A stretch of 41,400 bases of DNA. Source: an uncultured Spirochaetaceae bacterium (GTDB lineage: Bacteria > Spirochaetota > Spirochaetia > Sphaerochaetales > Sphaerochaetaceae). The stretch lies in the NCBI GenBank assembly GCA_944390725.1, contig CALXQU010000015.1:1-41400 (forward strand). Reading direction: 5' to 3'. Each line of letters starts with the position of its first letter. The stretch's first letter is position 1. The notes under the pieces are model-generated. The model did not search any database, was not told the DNA's origin, and saw only the letters and a list, made by a program, of their open reading frames with translations. A program made the translations under genes and the position numbers. Below are positions 34,101 to 41,400 of the stretch, one piece after another.

Positions 34101-34742
34101 CTCGGCGTTCCTTCCCGTATGAATATCGGACAGCTGATGGAGACCGAGCTCGGCTGGGCCGCTGTCGCCAACGACAAGTGGTACAAGACGCCTGTCTTCC
34201 AGTCCGCGTCGATGGAGCAGATCGAGGCTGAGATGGAGGCCGCAGGGCTGCCGAAGAACAGCAAGACGATCCTCTATGACGGCAGGACGGGAATCCCGTT
34301 CGTCAACCCGGTCTTCTGCGGTTACATCTATTACCTCAAGCTGCATCATCTCGTCGATGACAAGATGCATGCTCGTTCGACAGGACCTTATTCGCTCGTC
34401 ACGCAGCAGCCTCTCGGCGGCAAGGCGATGTTCGGCGGACAGAGGCTCGGCGAGATGGAGGTCTGGGCATTCGAGGCCTATGGCGCTGCCAACAACCTCC
34501 AGGAGCTGCTGACGATAAAGTCCGATGATATGCAGGGAAGGGTCCAGATCTACGAATCGATCGTCAGGGGCAATCCTACCCAGACGGTCTCGATGCCTGA
34601 GGCATTCAACGTCCTCGTCCAGGAGATCAGGGGCCTGGCCCTCGATATCTCCGTATATGACGAGAACGGAAAGCAGGTTCCTCTCTCGGAGCGCGATGAG
34701 GAGATCATCCAGAAGAGAGAGAAAGAGAAAGGCAGCTTCTAG
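31110..34742 (+). CDS. rpoB: DNA-directed RNA polymerase subunit beta
   Basis: This is the catalytic beta subunit of RNA polymerase, 1210 residues. The start at 31110 has a strong GGAGG SD; a GTG 7 codons upstream is rejected. The rifampicin region is LSQFMDQVNPLAELTHKRR with Asp513, His523 and Ser528, which correspond to E. coli Asp516, His526 and Ser531. The loop that follows (GPKGGLSRSSARAIYEVRD) is about three residues longer than in E. coli. Later motifs include GRHGNKGVVS and MNIGQLMETELG. Together with rpoC it is downstream of rplL and three hairpins. Confidence 0.97.
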   Translation: MASKGKAIKRVDIGSELPEVCELPDLIGIQTESYRNFLQLDKLEKGEAPDPAYGLEHVFRTTFPIVSPNEDMKVEYNGYTVDMAGIKYSESECKKKGRTYGVPVKAKIALETVKNGLIKEKEIFFGDFPLMTDRGTFIINGAERVIVSQIVRSPGIIFKEGKKTDVSSLSYTGTLYPYSGTKLEFVLTRKNEKETAGRKETEKKKVNNIIQVNFGKKPFLVTFFLRVLGVDTREKIVSAFFSPKTLDLDSLDMGEAHTCFLYNDIRNQENMSVQYVAGKQVGNIELQEIRDLGYHEIQVIDTDAKDLDSPSLAVLKTLHREFVYVADRDETEETSAVFRDEGSEEFQNRYIGAIVEACRNALPQNLKTFPDPKRVISYFQEFFLKGRGFELSDIGRHKLNKKFYSMDEEKYIQTTALTVDDVINTVKCLIDFCNGTGVKEDDIDALGNRRVRTVGELLENNISDAFARMAKAAREKMNISDESIKPQEVISIKTIVGALKEFFGSSQLSQFMDQVNPLAELTHKRRVSALGPKGGLSRSSARAIYEVRDVHYTHYGRICPIETPEGSNIGLILSLANYARINKYGFIETPYRKVVDGIVTDEVEYLDANDEERYFIAQGNAKIDRDGRFLEDEVSVRHYGDYSVVTPDKVQWMDVSPKQVVSVATSLIPFLEHDDANRALMGSNMQRQAVPLVFPEAPRVGTGMEQRTAYDSGVLIKAKRAGTVRYVSSTIIRVEPDAPEIRGEVDEYTIHKFERTNQDSCMNQKPIVDVDDHVDAGDVLADGPATDHGELALGRNILVGFVPWNGYNYEDAVLISERVVREDIYTSIHIKEFSIDIRETKLGPEKLTRDIPNTSEKVLEHLDAEGIVCIGTYVHPGSILVGKVTPKSEADTTPEIKLLNSIFGEKAKEVRDASLKVPHGTEGTVIDIQRLRKADGDELQPNVEQTIKVLIATKRKLKQGDKMAGRHGNKGVVSRVLPEEDMPYMADGTPLDVCLNPLGVPSRMNIGQLMETELGWAAVANDKWYKTPVFQSASMEQIEAEMEAAGLPKNSKTILYDGRTGIPFVNPVFCGYIYYLKLHHLVDDKMHARSTGPYSLVTQQPLGGKAMFGGQRLGEMEVWAFEAYGAANNLQELLTIKSDDMQGRVQIYESIVRGNPTQTVSMPEAFNVLVQEIRGLALDISVYDENGKQVPLSERDEEIIQKREKEKGSF

Positions 34743-34753
34743 GAGGAAGAGGT

Positions 34754-37700
34754 ATGAAGGAAATACAGGATTTCAGTTCAATCAGGATCAGGCTCGCATC
34801 TCCTGAGCAGATCAAGGAATGGTCCTATGGCGAGGTCAAGAAGCCTGAGACGATAAACTACCGCTCTCTCCGCCCGGAGAGGGATGGCCTCTTCTGCGAG
34901 CGCATCTTCGGAACCACCAAGGCGTGGGAATGCTGGTGCGGCAAGTTCAAGTCGATACGCTACAAGGGCGTCGTCTGCGACCGCTGCGGAGTCGAGGTCA
35001 CCGATACGAAGGTGCGCCGCGAGCGCATAGGCCATATCACGCTGGCGGCTCCTGTCGCCCATATCTGGTTCTACCGCTCGACGCCGTCCATCATGAGCTA
35101 TCTCCTGAACATCAAGAGATCCGCGCTGATGGAGATCCTCTCCTACGAGAAGTATGTCGTCCTCGATCCCGGCATGGAGACCGGGCTGGAGAAGTTCCAG
35201 GTCCTCAGCGACAGCGAGTACGAGGATGCATATCGTGAGTATGGCGACTCATTCCGTGCCGGCATGGGTGCCGAGGCCATCTATGAGCTTCTGCGCTCGC
35301 TTGACCTCGATGCCCTTTCCAAGGAGCTCAAGGAGCAGCTGGCCGAGAAGGAGAAGGCCAATGTGAAGATCGACCCCAAGCTCCTGAACAGAATCAGGTT
35401 CTGCGAGTTCTTCAGGACGAGCGGCAACAAGCCGGAGTGGATGATCCTCAAGGTCATCCCCGTCATCCCGCCAGAGCTCAGGCCGATGGTCCAGCTCGAT
35501 GGCGGACGCTTCGCCACGACTGACCTCAATGAGTTGTACAGGAGGGTCATCAACCGCAACAACCGCCTCGACAGGCTCATCAAGATATCGGCTCCTGATA
35601 TCATCATCCGCAACGAGAAGAGGATGCTGCAGGAAGCCGTGGATGCGCTCTTCGACAACTCGAAGACGGCCAATCCGACGAAGGGAAGCAGCAAGAGGGA
35701 CCTCAAGTCCCTGTCCGATGTGCTCAAGGGCAAGCAGGGAAGGTTCAGGCAGAACCTCCTCGGCAAGCGCGTAGACTACTCCGGCCGTTCCGTAATCGTC
35801 GTCGGACCGGAGCTGAGGATGCATCAGTGCGGTGTCCCGTCCAAGATGGCCCTCGAGCTCTTCAAGCCGTTCATCATGCGCCGCCTCGTGCAGAAGGAGA
35901 TCGCCCAGAACATCAAGCGGGCGAAGACCCTTGTCGAGCAGGAGGCCCCTGAGGTATGGGCAGTCCTTGACGAGGTAGTCAAGGAGCATCCTGTCATGCT
36001 CAACAGGGCGCCTACGCTCCACCGCCTCGGCATCCAGGCATTCGAGCCCGTCCTTGTCGAAGGCAAGGCCCTCAAGCTCCATCCGCTCGTATGCCATGCC
36101 TTCAATGCTGACTTCGATGGCGACCAGATGGCTATCCATGTGCCGCTTACGCAGGCCGCCCAGCTCGAGTGCTGGACGCTCATGCTCTCCACCACGAACC
36201 TCCTTGACCCTGCGAACGGAAAGCCTATCGCGTTCCCGTCGCAGGACATGGTCCTCGGCATCTTCTACCTGACGAAGGAGAGGACAGACCTCGACCCGCA
36301 GAGGAGGGTGAAGAGGTTCGAGTCCATCGCGGAGATCGAGGCAGCTATCGATGCCGGTTCCGTCTCCTATAACGAGGGAGTGTATTACCGCCTCAAGAAG
36401 GGGCTGGAGATCATCGACGCGGATGGCAGGCAGACAGTGGCCGACGGCAGGTCCTGGGTATGGACGACCCCTGGCAGGATCATCTTCAACTCAGCCATCC
36501 CGGAAGGCCTCCCGTACCAGAACTACTGCCTCGGCGATAAGCAGCTGAGGAAGCTCATCGGCAAGACGCTCCATGAGCATAAGCCTTCCGTGGCTGTCGA
36601 CCTCCTTGATTCGGTCAAGGACCTCGGCTTCAAGTACGCGACGCTCTTCGGCGCCACGATCGGCCTTTCCGATATGGTCGTGCCTGAGGAGAAGGAGCAG
36701 CTTATCGAGGATGCGAACAGAAAGCAGTCCGTCGTCTTCCAGCAGTTCCATGATGGCCAGATCACGCAGGAAGAGAGATATAACCGCATCATCGAGGTCT
36801 GGACAGAGACGAACGAGGAGCTCACTGACCGCCTGATGAAGACGCTGAAGGAAAGCCAGCACGGATTCAACCCGCTCTACCTCATGGTCGATTCCGGAGC
36901 CAGAGGCTCGAAGAACCAGATCAGGCAGCTGGGCGGCATGCGAGGCCTCATGGCCAAGCCGAACGGCAAGATCATCGAGCTGCCGATCAAGTCCAACTTC
37001 AAGGAAGGGCTTTCGATCATGGAGTTCTTCATCTCCTCGAACGGCGCCAGGAAGGGCCTTACCGATACGGCCCTCAAGACCGCTAAGGCAGGCTATCTTA
37101 CCCGTAAGCTCGTCGATGTCGCGCAGGATGTCGTGGTATCCGAGGAGGATTGCCACACGATCAACGGCATCTGGACATCGGCTGTCAAGGACGGCGACAC
37201 GGTCGTCGAGTCCCTTGCATCCAGGATCGCGGGCTCCTGCCCTGTCGAGGATGTCCTCCATCCGTTCCTCCGCACGCCTGACGGCAGGCCTGTCGTGCTT
37301 GCGAAGGCCAATGAGGAGATCTCCGACGAGGTCGCCGAGGAAATCGAGAAGGCAGGCGTCGAGAAGGTACTCCTGCGCACCGTCCTTACATGCGAGGCTG
37401 AGCATGGCGTATGCCGCAAGTGCTATGGGCGCAATCTCGCGACCAACCGCCCTGTCGAGATCGGCGAGGCTGTCGGCATCATCGCGGCGCAGTCCATCGG
37501 CCAGCCGGGCACGCAGCTTACGATGCGTACATTCCATGTCGGAGGCACCGCATCGACATCGACGAAGGAGAACAAGCTCTCGTTTGCCTATCCTGTCATC
37601 ATCCGTGGCATGAAGGGCATGGTCATCTCCGACGCGGGCGGCAACCGCATCTTCCCGAGGAAGGGCCATATAACGGTCTCCAAGGTGTTCCAGGAAATCA

Positions 37701-39139
37701 CCGGCAGGTTCGATGAGCTCCTGGTGGAGGATGGCAACCCGGTCGCCAAGGGCTATCCCATGTACAGGAAGGATGGGCAGGATGTGCTCGCTGAGGATAA
37801 CGGCAGGCTCTACATCCATCCGGATAACAGGGTCTTCGTAGTCGCTTCCCCGGCGGAGTATTCCGTCCCTGCGGGTTCCGAGCTGAAGGTCAGCGAAGGG
37901 CAGGTGGTCGATGCCGATGAGACGATTATCACGTTCGATCCGTTCTCCGAGCCTATCATCGCGGAAGCATCCGGTGTCGTGGAGGCCATGAATGACTTCG
38001 TCGAGGACAAGTCCTACAAGAAGATCTTCAACGAAGCCGGCGATATGGACATGGTCGTGGTACCGGCAGCCCAGCTTGGCGGATACCGCCCGAGCATCCT
38101 CATCCACTCCGACAGCGGCGAGGATAACGTCTACCAGATCCCTGGCGGCGCCTATATGCTCGTCAAGAAGGCCGGTGAGCGCGTCAATGTCGGCGATATC
38201 CTCGCGAAGGTATCGAAGGACAGCATGACCACGAAGGATATCGCAGGAGGCCTCCCGCAGGTCGACTCGCTCTTCGAGGCAAGGCATGGCAAGCTCTCGA
38301 CGTCGAGCAAGGCCAACCCGATCATCCTCTCGAGGGAGACAGGCACGGTCACGAGCGTCGTCACATCCTCGAATTCCACATCGATGGTCACCATCGTCGA
38401 TGCGTTCGGCGTGCCGCATCCGCATAAGGTCTATACCAAGGATGCCATCCTGCTTGTCCGCGAGGGCGATGAGGTGAAGGCCGGAGAGCCGCTGTGCGAT
38501 GAGCCGGTGACATCGAGGGAGGTCCTCGACGTGCTCGGCGAGAACGCGGTCCTCTCGTTCCTTGTCGATGAGATCCAGAAGGTCTATAGGATGCAGGGCG
38601 TCGAGATCAACGAGAAGCATCTCGGCATCATCATCCGCCAGATGCTGCGCAAGGTCGAGATCGTGCGTGCCGGAGATACCGACTTCGTCAAGTGCCAGAA
38701 GGTCGACAAGCATCTCTTCGACAGGGTCAACGACGAGATCAAGAAGGCTGGCGGAACGCCTGCTATCGGCCGTCCGATACTCCAGGGCGTATCCGATGCG
38801 GCGCTGAGCGTTGATTCGTTCATCTCCGCTGCATCCTTCCTCTCGACGACGAAAGTCTTGACAGAAGCTGCGATTGCTGGTAAGAAAGACGAGCTTAGAG
38901 GACTCAAGGAGAACGTCATCATCGGTCATCTCATCCCTGCCGGAACCGGCATGAAGAGATACAGGAACGTCCGCCTTGAGGAGGATGAGAAGCTCCTCGA
39001 GCTCCAGAAGGAAATCGACAGGGAAAGGAAGGAGAGCAGGATCTCCGAGCCCCAGCCGGATCTGGATATCGAGGAATTGGCAGATATGGAGACAGTGGGA
39101 GCTACCGCCGATATCGACGAAGCCCAGACTGAGGAGTAA
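34754..39139 (+). CDS. rpoC: DNA-directed RNA polymerase subunit beta'
   Basis: This is the beta' subunit, 1461 residues. The zinc-binding cysteines are at 60, 62, 75 and 78 (ECWCGK..CDRCGVEV). The catalytic magnesium motif NADFDGD is at 451-457. The trigger-loop/bridge-helix region (GSKNQIRQLGGMRGLM) and the second zinc region (CEAEHGVCRKCYGRN) follow. The SD is AGGAGG. The gap to rpoB is 11 nt. Confidence 0.97.
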   Translation: MKEIQDFSSIRIRLASPEQIKEWSYGEVKKPETINYRSLRPERDGLFCERIFGTTKAWECWCGKFKSIRYKGVVCDRCGVEVTDTKVRRERIGHITLAAPVAHIWFYRSTPSIMSYLLNIKRSALMEILSYEKYVVLDPGMETGLEKFQVLSDSEYEDAYREYGDSFRAGMGAEAIYELLRSLDLDALSKELKEQLAEKEKANVKIDPKLLNRIRFCEFFRTSGNKPEWMILKVIPVIPPELRPMVQLDGGRFATTDLNELYRRVINRNNRLDRLIKISAPDIIIRNEKRMLQEAVDALFDNSKTANPTKGSSKRDLKSLSDVLKGKQGRFRQNLLGKRVDYSGRSVIVVGPELRMHQCGVPSKMALELFKPFIMRRLVQKEIAQNIKRAKTLVEQEAPEVWAVLDEVVKEHPVMLNRAPTLHRLGIQAFEPVLVEGKALKLHPLVCHAFNADFDGDQMAIHVPLTQAAQLECWTLMLSTTNLLDPANGKPIAFPSQDMVLGIFYLTKERTDLDPQRRVKRFESIAEIEAAIDAGSVSYNEGVYYRLKKGLEIIDADGRQTVADGRSWVWTTPGRIIFNSAIPEGLPYQNYCLGDKQLRKLIGKTLHEHKPSVAVDLLDSVKDLGFKYATLFGATIGLSDMVVPEEKEQLIEDANRKQSVVFQQFHDGQITQEERYNRIIEVWTETNEELTDRLMKTLKESQHGFNPLYLMVDSGARGSKNQIRQLGGMRGLMAKPNGKIIELPIKSNFKEGLSIMEFFISSNGARKGLTDTALKTAKAGYLTRKLVDVAQDVVVSEEDCHTINGIWTSAVKDGDTVVESLASRIAGSCPVEDVLHPFLRTPDGRPVVLAKANEEISDEVAEEIEKAGVEKVLLRTVLTCEAEHGVCRKCYGRNLATNRPVEIGEAVGIIAAQSIGQPGTQLTMRTFHVGGTASTSTKENKLSFAYPVIIRGMKGMVISDAGGNRIFPRKGHITVSKVFQEITGRFDELLVEDGNPVAKGYPMYRKDGQDVLAEDNGRLYIHPDNRVFVVASPAEYSVPAGSELKVSEGQVVDADETIITFDPFSEPIIAEASGVVEAMNDFVEDKSYKKIFNEAGDMDMVVVPAAQLGGYRPSILIHSDSGEDNVYQIPGGAYMLVKKAGERVNVGDILAKVSKDSMTTKDIAGGLPQVDSLFEARHGKLSTSSKANPIILSRETGTVTSVVTSSNSTSMVTIVDAFGVPHPHKVYTKDAILLVREGDEVKAGEPLCDEPVTSREVLDVLGENAVLSFLVDEIQKVYRMQGVEINEKHLGIIIRQMLRKVEIVRAGDTDFVKCQKVDKHLFDRVNDEIKKAGGTPAIGRPILQGVSDAALSVDSFISAASFLSTTKVLTEAAIAGKKDELRGLKENVIIGHLIPAGTGMKRYRNVRLEEDEKLLELQKEIDRERKESRISEPQPDLDIEELADMETVGATADIDEAQTEE

Positions 39140-39261
39140 GGTGCCTGTCGGCACCCTCTCCGGGGCTTTCCGGCAGAGCTCATGCTGACCCTGTCTTTAC
39201 ATAGAGGTGCCGCTTGTGCGGCATCATATGCCCTCTGGTGTGAGAACGGAGGGCAATCAAA
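39140..39261 (+). promoter_or_regulatory. hairpin-rich leader before rpsL
   Basis: The 137 bp between rpoC and rpsL contain GGTGCC/GGCACC (39140-39155), TGCCGC/GCGGCA (about 39208-39223) and GCCCTC/GAGGGC (about 39229-39254). None has a T-run. No promoter is convincing. It may be a processing or regulatory leader of the rpsL-rpsG mRNA. Confidence 0.35.
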
Positions 39262-39276
39262 GGAGCGTATCGAAAG

Positions 39277-39651
39277 ATGCCTACTATCAATCAGCTGATC
39301 AGAAAGGGCAGACAGAGCAGCAAGGCCAAGACCAAGTCGCCTGCGCTTCAGGGCTGTCCGCAGAAGAGGGGAGTATGCACGAGGGTGATGACAGTCACTC
39401 CCAAAAAGCCTAACTCAGCCCTCAGGAAGGTAGCGAGAGTCCGCCTTTCCAATGGAATCGAAGTAACCGCCTATATCCCAGGCATCGGCCACAACCTGCA
39501 GGAGCACTCAGTTGTCCTCATCAGGGGTGGAAGAGTCAAGGACCTTCCTGGCGTAAGGTACCACATCATCCGCGGTACCAAGGACACGCTCGGCGTTGCC
39601 GACAGGAAGAGATCGCGCTCTAAGTACGGCGCTAAGAAGCCAAAGGCTTGA
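39277..39651 (+). CDS. rpsL: 30S ribosomal protein S12
   Basis: S12 is a decoding-centre protein. It has 124 residues with [11 protein letters not shown] at the start, the [11 protein letters not shown] motif (the streptomycin-region lysines, unchanged) at about 41-51 and [13 protein letters not shown] at about 84-96. The SD GGAG is rather far (about 12 nt) from the ATG. It is followed by rpsG. Confidence 0.97.
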   Translation: MPTINQLIRKGRQSSKAKTKSPALQGCPQKRGVCTRVMTVTPKKPNSALRKVARVRLSNGIEVTAYIPGIGHNLQEHSVVLIRGGRVKDLPGVRYHIIRGTKDTLGVADRKRSRSKYGAKKPKA

Positions 39652-39666
39652 GGGAGGCGGTAGCAT

Positions 39667-40137
39667 ATGTCAAGAGATAGAAAAGCACCTAAGAGGCCGG
39701 TATCACCGGATGCGATCTATCACAGCACTGTTGTCGAGAAGTTCATCTGCCGCATGATGGTGGATGGCAAGAAGAGCATCTCCACGCGCATCCTCTATTC
39801 CGCTATGGACTCCATTGCCGAGAAGAGCGGACAGGAAGCGCTCGATGTCTTCAACAAGGCTATCGACAACGTCAAGCCCCAGGTCGAGGTAAAGTCGAGA
39901 AGGGTAGGCGGCGCGACCTATCAGGTCCCTGTTGAGATCAGGGAGGAGAGAAGGGAAGCCCTTGCCATGCGCTGGATCATCAACGCGGCGCGCTCGCGCA
40001 GCGGCAAGTCGATGAGCGAGAAGCTCGCCGATGAGCTCCTGGATGCATTCAACTCGACAGGTTCCGCATTCAAGAAGAAGGAAGATACGCACAGGATGGC
40101 AGAAGCCAACAAGGCGTTCTCCCACTTCCGCTTCTGA
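39667..40137 (+). CDS. rpsG: 30S ribosomal protein S7
   Basis: S7 starts assembly of the 30S head. The 156 residues contain the family segments [19 protein letters not shown] and [17 protein letters not shown]. The SD is GGGAGG. The usual next gene fusA is missing; a terminator-like hairpin and an unknown gene follow. Confidence 0.97.
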   Translation: MSRDRKAPKRPVSPDAIYHSTVVEKFICRMMVDGKKSISTRILYSAMDSIAEKSGQEALDVFNKAIDNVKPQVEVKSRRVGGATYQVPVEIREERREALAMRWIINAARSRSGKSMSEKLADELLDAFNSTGSAFKKKEDTHRMAEANKAFSHFRF

Positions 40138-40158
40138 TCCGGACGAAGGGTTATCGAG

Positions 40159-40185
40159 GCCTCCCCAGCAGGGGAGGTCTTCTGC
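40159..40185 (+). terminator. terminator-like hairpin after rpsG
   Basis: CCTCCCC/GGGGAGG with an AGCA loop (40160-40177) is followed by TCTTCT. The T-run is weak. It ends where the next promoter begins. Confidence 0.6.
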
Positions 40186-40191
40186 TATCAT
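40183..40191 (+). promoter_or_regulatory. extended -10 promoter of the small unknown gene
   Basis: TGCTATCAT (40183-40191). The ATG at 40198 lies 6 nt after it; the ATG at 40192 would be before the start of transcription. No SD. Leaderless candidate. Confidence 0.55.
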
Positions 40192-40197
40192 ATGGCC

Positions 40198-40530
40198 ATG
40201 TTCGACCTTGATGACTTCTATTCGCTTACGCGCTATGCGGCGCGCTTCACTGCCGATCCCGATACGCAGGTCACCCTGTATCTGAGCCAGAAGTCCACGG
40301 CTGCTGCCGTAGCTGCCTGCGAGATGAGGGGCGGCGACGGCTCGTTCCGCTTCGATGCGCTGCCTGAGCTCTATGCCAGGGCGGACAGGGATGAGACGAC
40401 GGCAGCCCATGAGTTCGTCGCGCTCACAGGCTGCCGCTGCATCTCGGTATCCGATGGCGATGTCTCTGCCGATATCTCCATCTACAATGATTTCGTTGCC
40501 TATCTCACCGCCAAGGGGATCAATGTGTGA
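40198..40530 (+). CDS. uncharacterised small protein
   Basis: The protein has about 110 residues and I do not recognise it. It is acidic, soluble-looking, and begins MFDLDDFYSLTRYAARF. The middle carries YLSQKSTAAAVAACEMRGGDG and the end is SIYNDFVAYLTAKGI. No domain motif stands out. Codon use matches its neighbours. It lies where fusA is often found (after rpsG), under its own leaderless promoter, and its end overlaps the TSCPD gene by 11 bp. An in-frame ATG two codons earlier (40192) is less likely. Confidence 0.65.
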   Translation: MFDLDDFYSLTRYAARFTADPDTQVTLYLSQKSTAAAVAACEMRGGDGSFRFDALPELYARADRDETTAAHEFVALTGCRCISVSDGDVSADISIYNDFVAYLTAKGINV

Positions 40531-40774
40531 GGGCTTCCCTGATTGCCTTCGAGAGCTGGTCGGGGCATGATGTCGGCTTCAGCCCGCACGTGTTGCCCTC
40601 CAGGATCGAGGCGACCTCTTCCGCATCCTTCCCCTCGCAGAGCCTGGCGATCCCCTTCAGGTTGCCGTTGCATCCGCCGTGGAATACGATGTTGCGGAGC
40701 TTCCTCCCCTCATCGAGGTCGAATTCTATCGCCCTTGAGCATGTTCCCTTCGTCTTATATGTATAATGGTCCAT
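40520..40774 (-). CDS. TSCPD-domain small protein (TIGR03905-like)
   Basis: The 84-residue protein is a member of the TSCPD-domain proteins related to a C-terminal domain of ribonucleotide reductases. The family signature TSCPDQLSKAI is near the C terminus. Cysteines near GTCSRAIEFD, FHGGCNGNLKGIA and GNTCGLKPTSC fit a metal or redox site. Function of free-standing copies is unknown. The start at 40774 has the SD AGGAGAAAGG and a good promoter. Confidence 0.85.
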   Translation of the reverse strand: MDHYTYKTKGTCSRAIEFDLDEGRKLRNIVFHGGCNGNLKGIARLCEGKDAEEVASILEGNTCGLKPTSCPDQLSKAIREALTH

Positions 40775-40793
40775 ATCCTTTCTCCTGCAGCGA

Positions 40794-40822
40794 AGGATAC
40801 CTGAAAGGAACGCCATGCGCAA
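40794..40822 (-). promoter_or_regulatory. promoter of the TSCPD gene
   Basis: On the minus strand the -35 is TTGCGC (40822-40817), with a 17-nt spacer and -10 TATCCT (40799-40794). It is divergent from the tuf promoter. Confidence 0.6.
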
Positions 40823-40852
40823 TCCCTTCATCTGCAAATAATTATCAGCTAC

Positions 40853-40881
40853 TTGACAATGGCTTCGCATTTCCTTATATT
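40853..40881 (+). promoter_or_regulatory. strong promoter of tuf
   Basis: A perfect -35 TTGACA (40853-40858), a 17-nt spacer and -10 TATATT (40876-40881) is the best sigma-70 match in the window, as expected for EF-Tu. Confidence 0.8.
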
Positions 40882-40887
40882 GGTCAA

Positions 40888-41128
40888 GGTGTCTGACTGG
40901 GCCCCTTGGGCCTCCAGACAGCGAGCCAAACCGATTGCTTCGCGCGATAAGGTGGTTCCGGAAAAGATAGATCTTTATCATCTAAGCTCTATTGTCGCCA
41001 TCCGCTGCGGTGCCGACCTCTGGAAACCTGCTATACCGTACTTAGCAATCAGTCTGCTCAAAAAGCAATAAAGGCATGAGCCTTTATGGAATATTAAGTT
41101 TTGTGGCATAGGCCACAAGGAGGAACTG
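40888..41128 (+). promoter_or_regulatory. long structured 5' leader of tuf
   Basis: This is about 240 nt between the promoter and the start codon without an ORF I can support. Stems seen: GTCTG/CAGAC with inner GGCCC/GGGCC (40891-40919) at the very 5' end; a long-range pairing GAGC/GCTC (40923-40926 and 41056-41059) stacked on GATTGCT/AGCAATC (40933-40939 and 41044-41050) that encloses about 100 nt; an inner hairpin GTCG...CGAC with CCG/CGG (40993-41016); ATAAAGGC/GCCTTTAT (41068-41087); and TTGTGGC/GCCACAA (41101-41118) that ends one base before the SD GGAGG. A second AGCAAT (41064-41069) could compete for the ATTGCT arm. It may be a regulatory leader or carry a small RNA. Confidence 0.55.
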
Positions 41129-41400
41129 ATGGCTAAGGAAAAATTCGAAAGAACGAAGCCACATGTGAACGTAGGTACTATCGGACACGTCGACCACGGT
41201 AAGACCACCCTCACAGCAGCAATCACGATGCACTGCGCAAAGCTGTTCGGTGACAAGGCTCTTGCTTATGACGCAATCGACAATGCACCCGAGGAAAAGG
41301 CCCGCGGTATCACCATCAACACAAGGCACGTTGAGTATCAGTCCAAGAACAGGCACTATGCTCACGTTGACTGCCCGGGACACGCTGACTACATCAAGAA
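41129..41400 (+). CDS. tuf: elongation factor Tu, 5' part
   Basis: EF-Tu brings aminoacyl-tRNA to the ribosome. About 90 codons are present and the window then ends. The P-loop GHVDHGKT is at about 19-26, the switch segment [16 protein letters not shown] at about 55-70 and the DCPGHADY G3 motif at 81-88. The SD GGAGG is directly behind a hairpin. Confidence 0.97.
   Translation, partial: MAKEKFERTKPHVNVGTIGHVDHGKTTLTAAITMHCAKLFGDKALAYDAIDNAPEEKARGITINTRHVEYQSKNRHYAHVDCPGHADYIK

Noticed and set aside
36491..39154. Long minus-strand open frame (887 codons) opposite rpoC
   Set aside because: It is the mirror of rpoC, whose high-G+C codons leave few stops on the other strand. It has no domain and no SD. 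The same holds for long frames opposite rpoB (32622-34370), clpB, glgP and rplA.
40948..40962. T-box-like string AAGGTGGTTCCGG in the tuf leader
   Set aside because: It differs at a key base of the T-box core, no specifier stem or terminator/antiterminator pair was found, and tuf is not a T-box target.
40888..41100. 6S RNA or signal-recognition RNA in the tuf leader
   Set aside because: The fold has several hairpins and not one long bulged rod, and the conserved SRP loop motif is not present.
1..41400. CRISPR arrays, insertion sequences, prophage
   Set aside because: No regularly spaced direct repeats, transposase, integrase or phage structural genes were seen.

Overview
The window looks like a piece of a bacterial chromosome, most likely from a host-associated, anaerobic spirochaete of the Sphaerochaetaceae/Treponemataceae type. 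This is inferred from protein resemblance (KamA-family radical SAM enzyme, anaerobic sulfatase maturase, the style of the ribosomal and RNA polymerase proteins) and from high-G+C coding sequence, not proven. There are no phage genes, transposases or CRISPR arrays; most of the window is ordinary housekeeping sequence.

Layout. 1-310: the end of an rRNA operon with two tandem 5S genes and a terminator. 347-5729: a low-molecular-weight phosphatase, the uronate isomerase kduI, then a methionine-uptake region (metN, metI, a KamA-family radical SAM gene, metQ). MetQ is preceded by a long leader with a tiny methionine-rich ORF and attenuator-like hairpins. 5781-10178 (minus): a three-gene ABC importer of the Fe3+/hexose-phosphate (Afu-like) family. 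10266-14716: rmuC, argF with two ARG-box-like sites, a MATE exporter and a metallo-beta-lactamase-fold hydrolase. 14703-18072: an unknown membrane protein, an AAA/DUF4143 ATPase behind a nested palindrome, tRNA-Arg, a small HTH protein and a divergent TetR regulator. 18136-27445: clpB, a MobA/MocA-like nucleotidyltransferase, a DUF1275 protein, glycogen phosphorylase, an AEC transporter, a TSUP transporter and an anaerobic sulfatase maturase.

27536-41400: the core expression cluster. The order is tRNA-Thr, rpmG, tRNA-Trp, secE, nusG, rplK, rplA, rplJ, rplL, rpoB, rpoC, rpsL, rpsG, then a small unknown gene, a TSCPD-domain gene on the other strand, and the start of tuf behind a strong promoter and a leader of about 240 nt with several hairpins. 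fusA is not between rpsG and tuf.

The most unusual signals are regulatory. (1) A methionine-codon-rich leader ORF precedes metQ. (2) In about nine genes the start codon lies only 6-7 nt after a -10 element and there is no Shine-Dalgarno sequence, which predicts leaderless mRNAs. (3) The tuf leader is structured and has a repeated pairing partner. (4) A nested palindrome covers the promoter of the DUF4143 ATPase. (5) Two ARG-box-like sites lie at the argF promoter. No complete novel multi-gene system was recognised.
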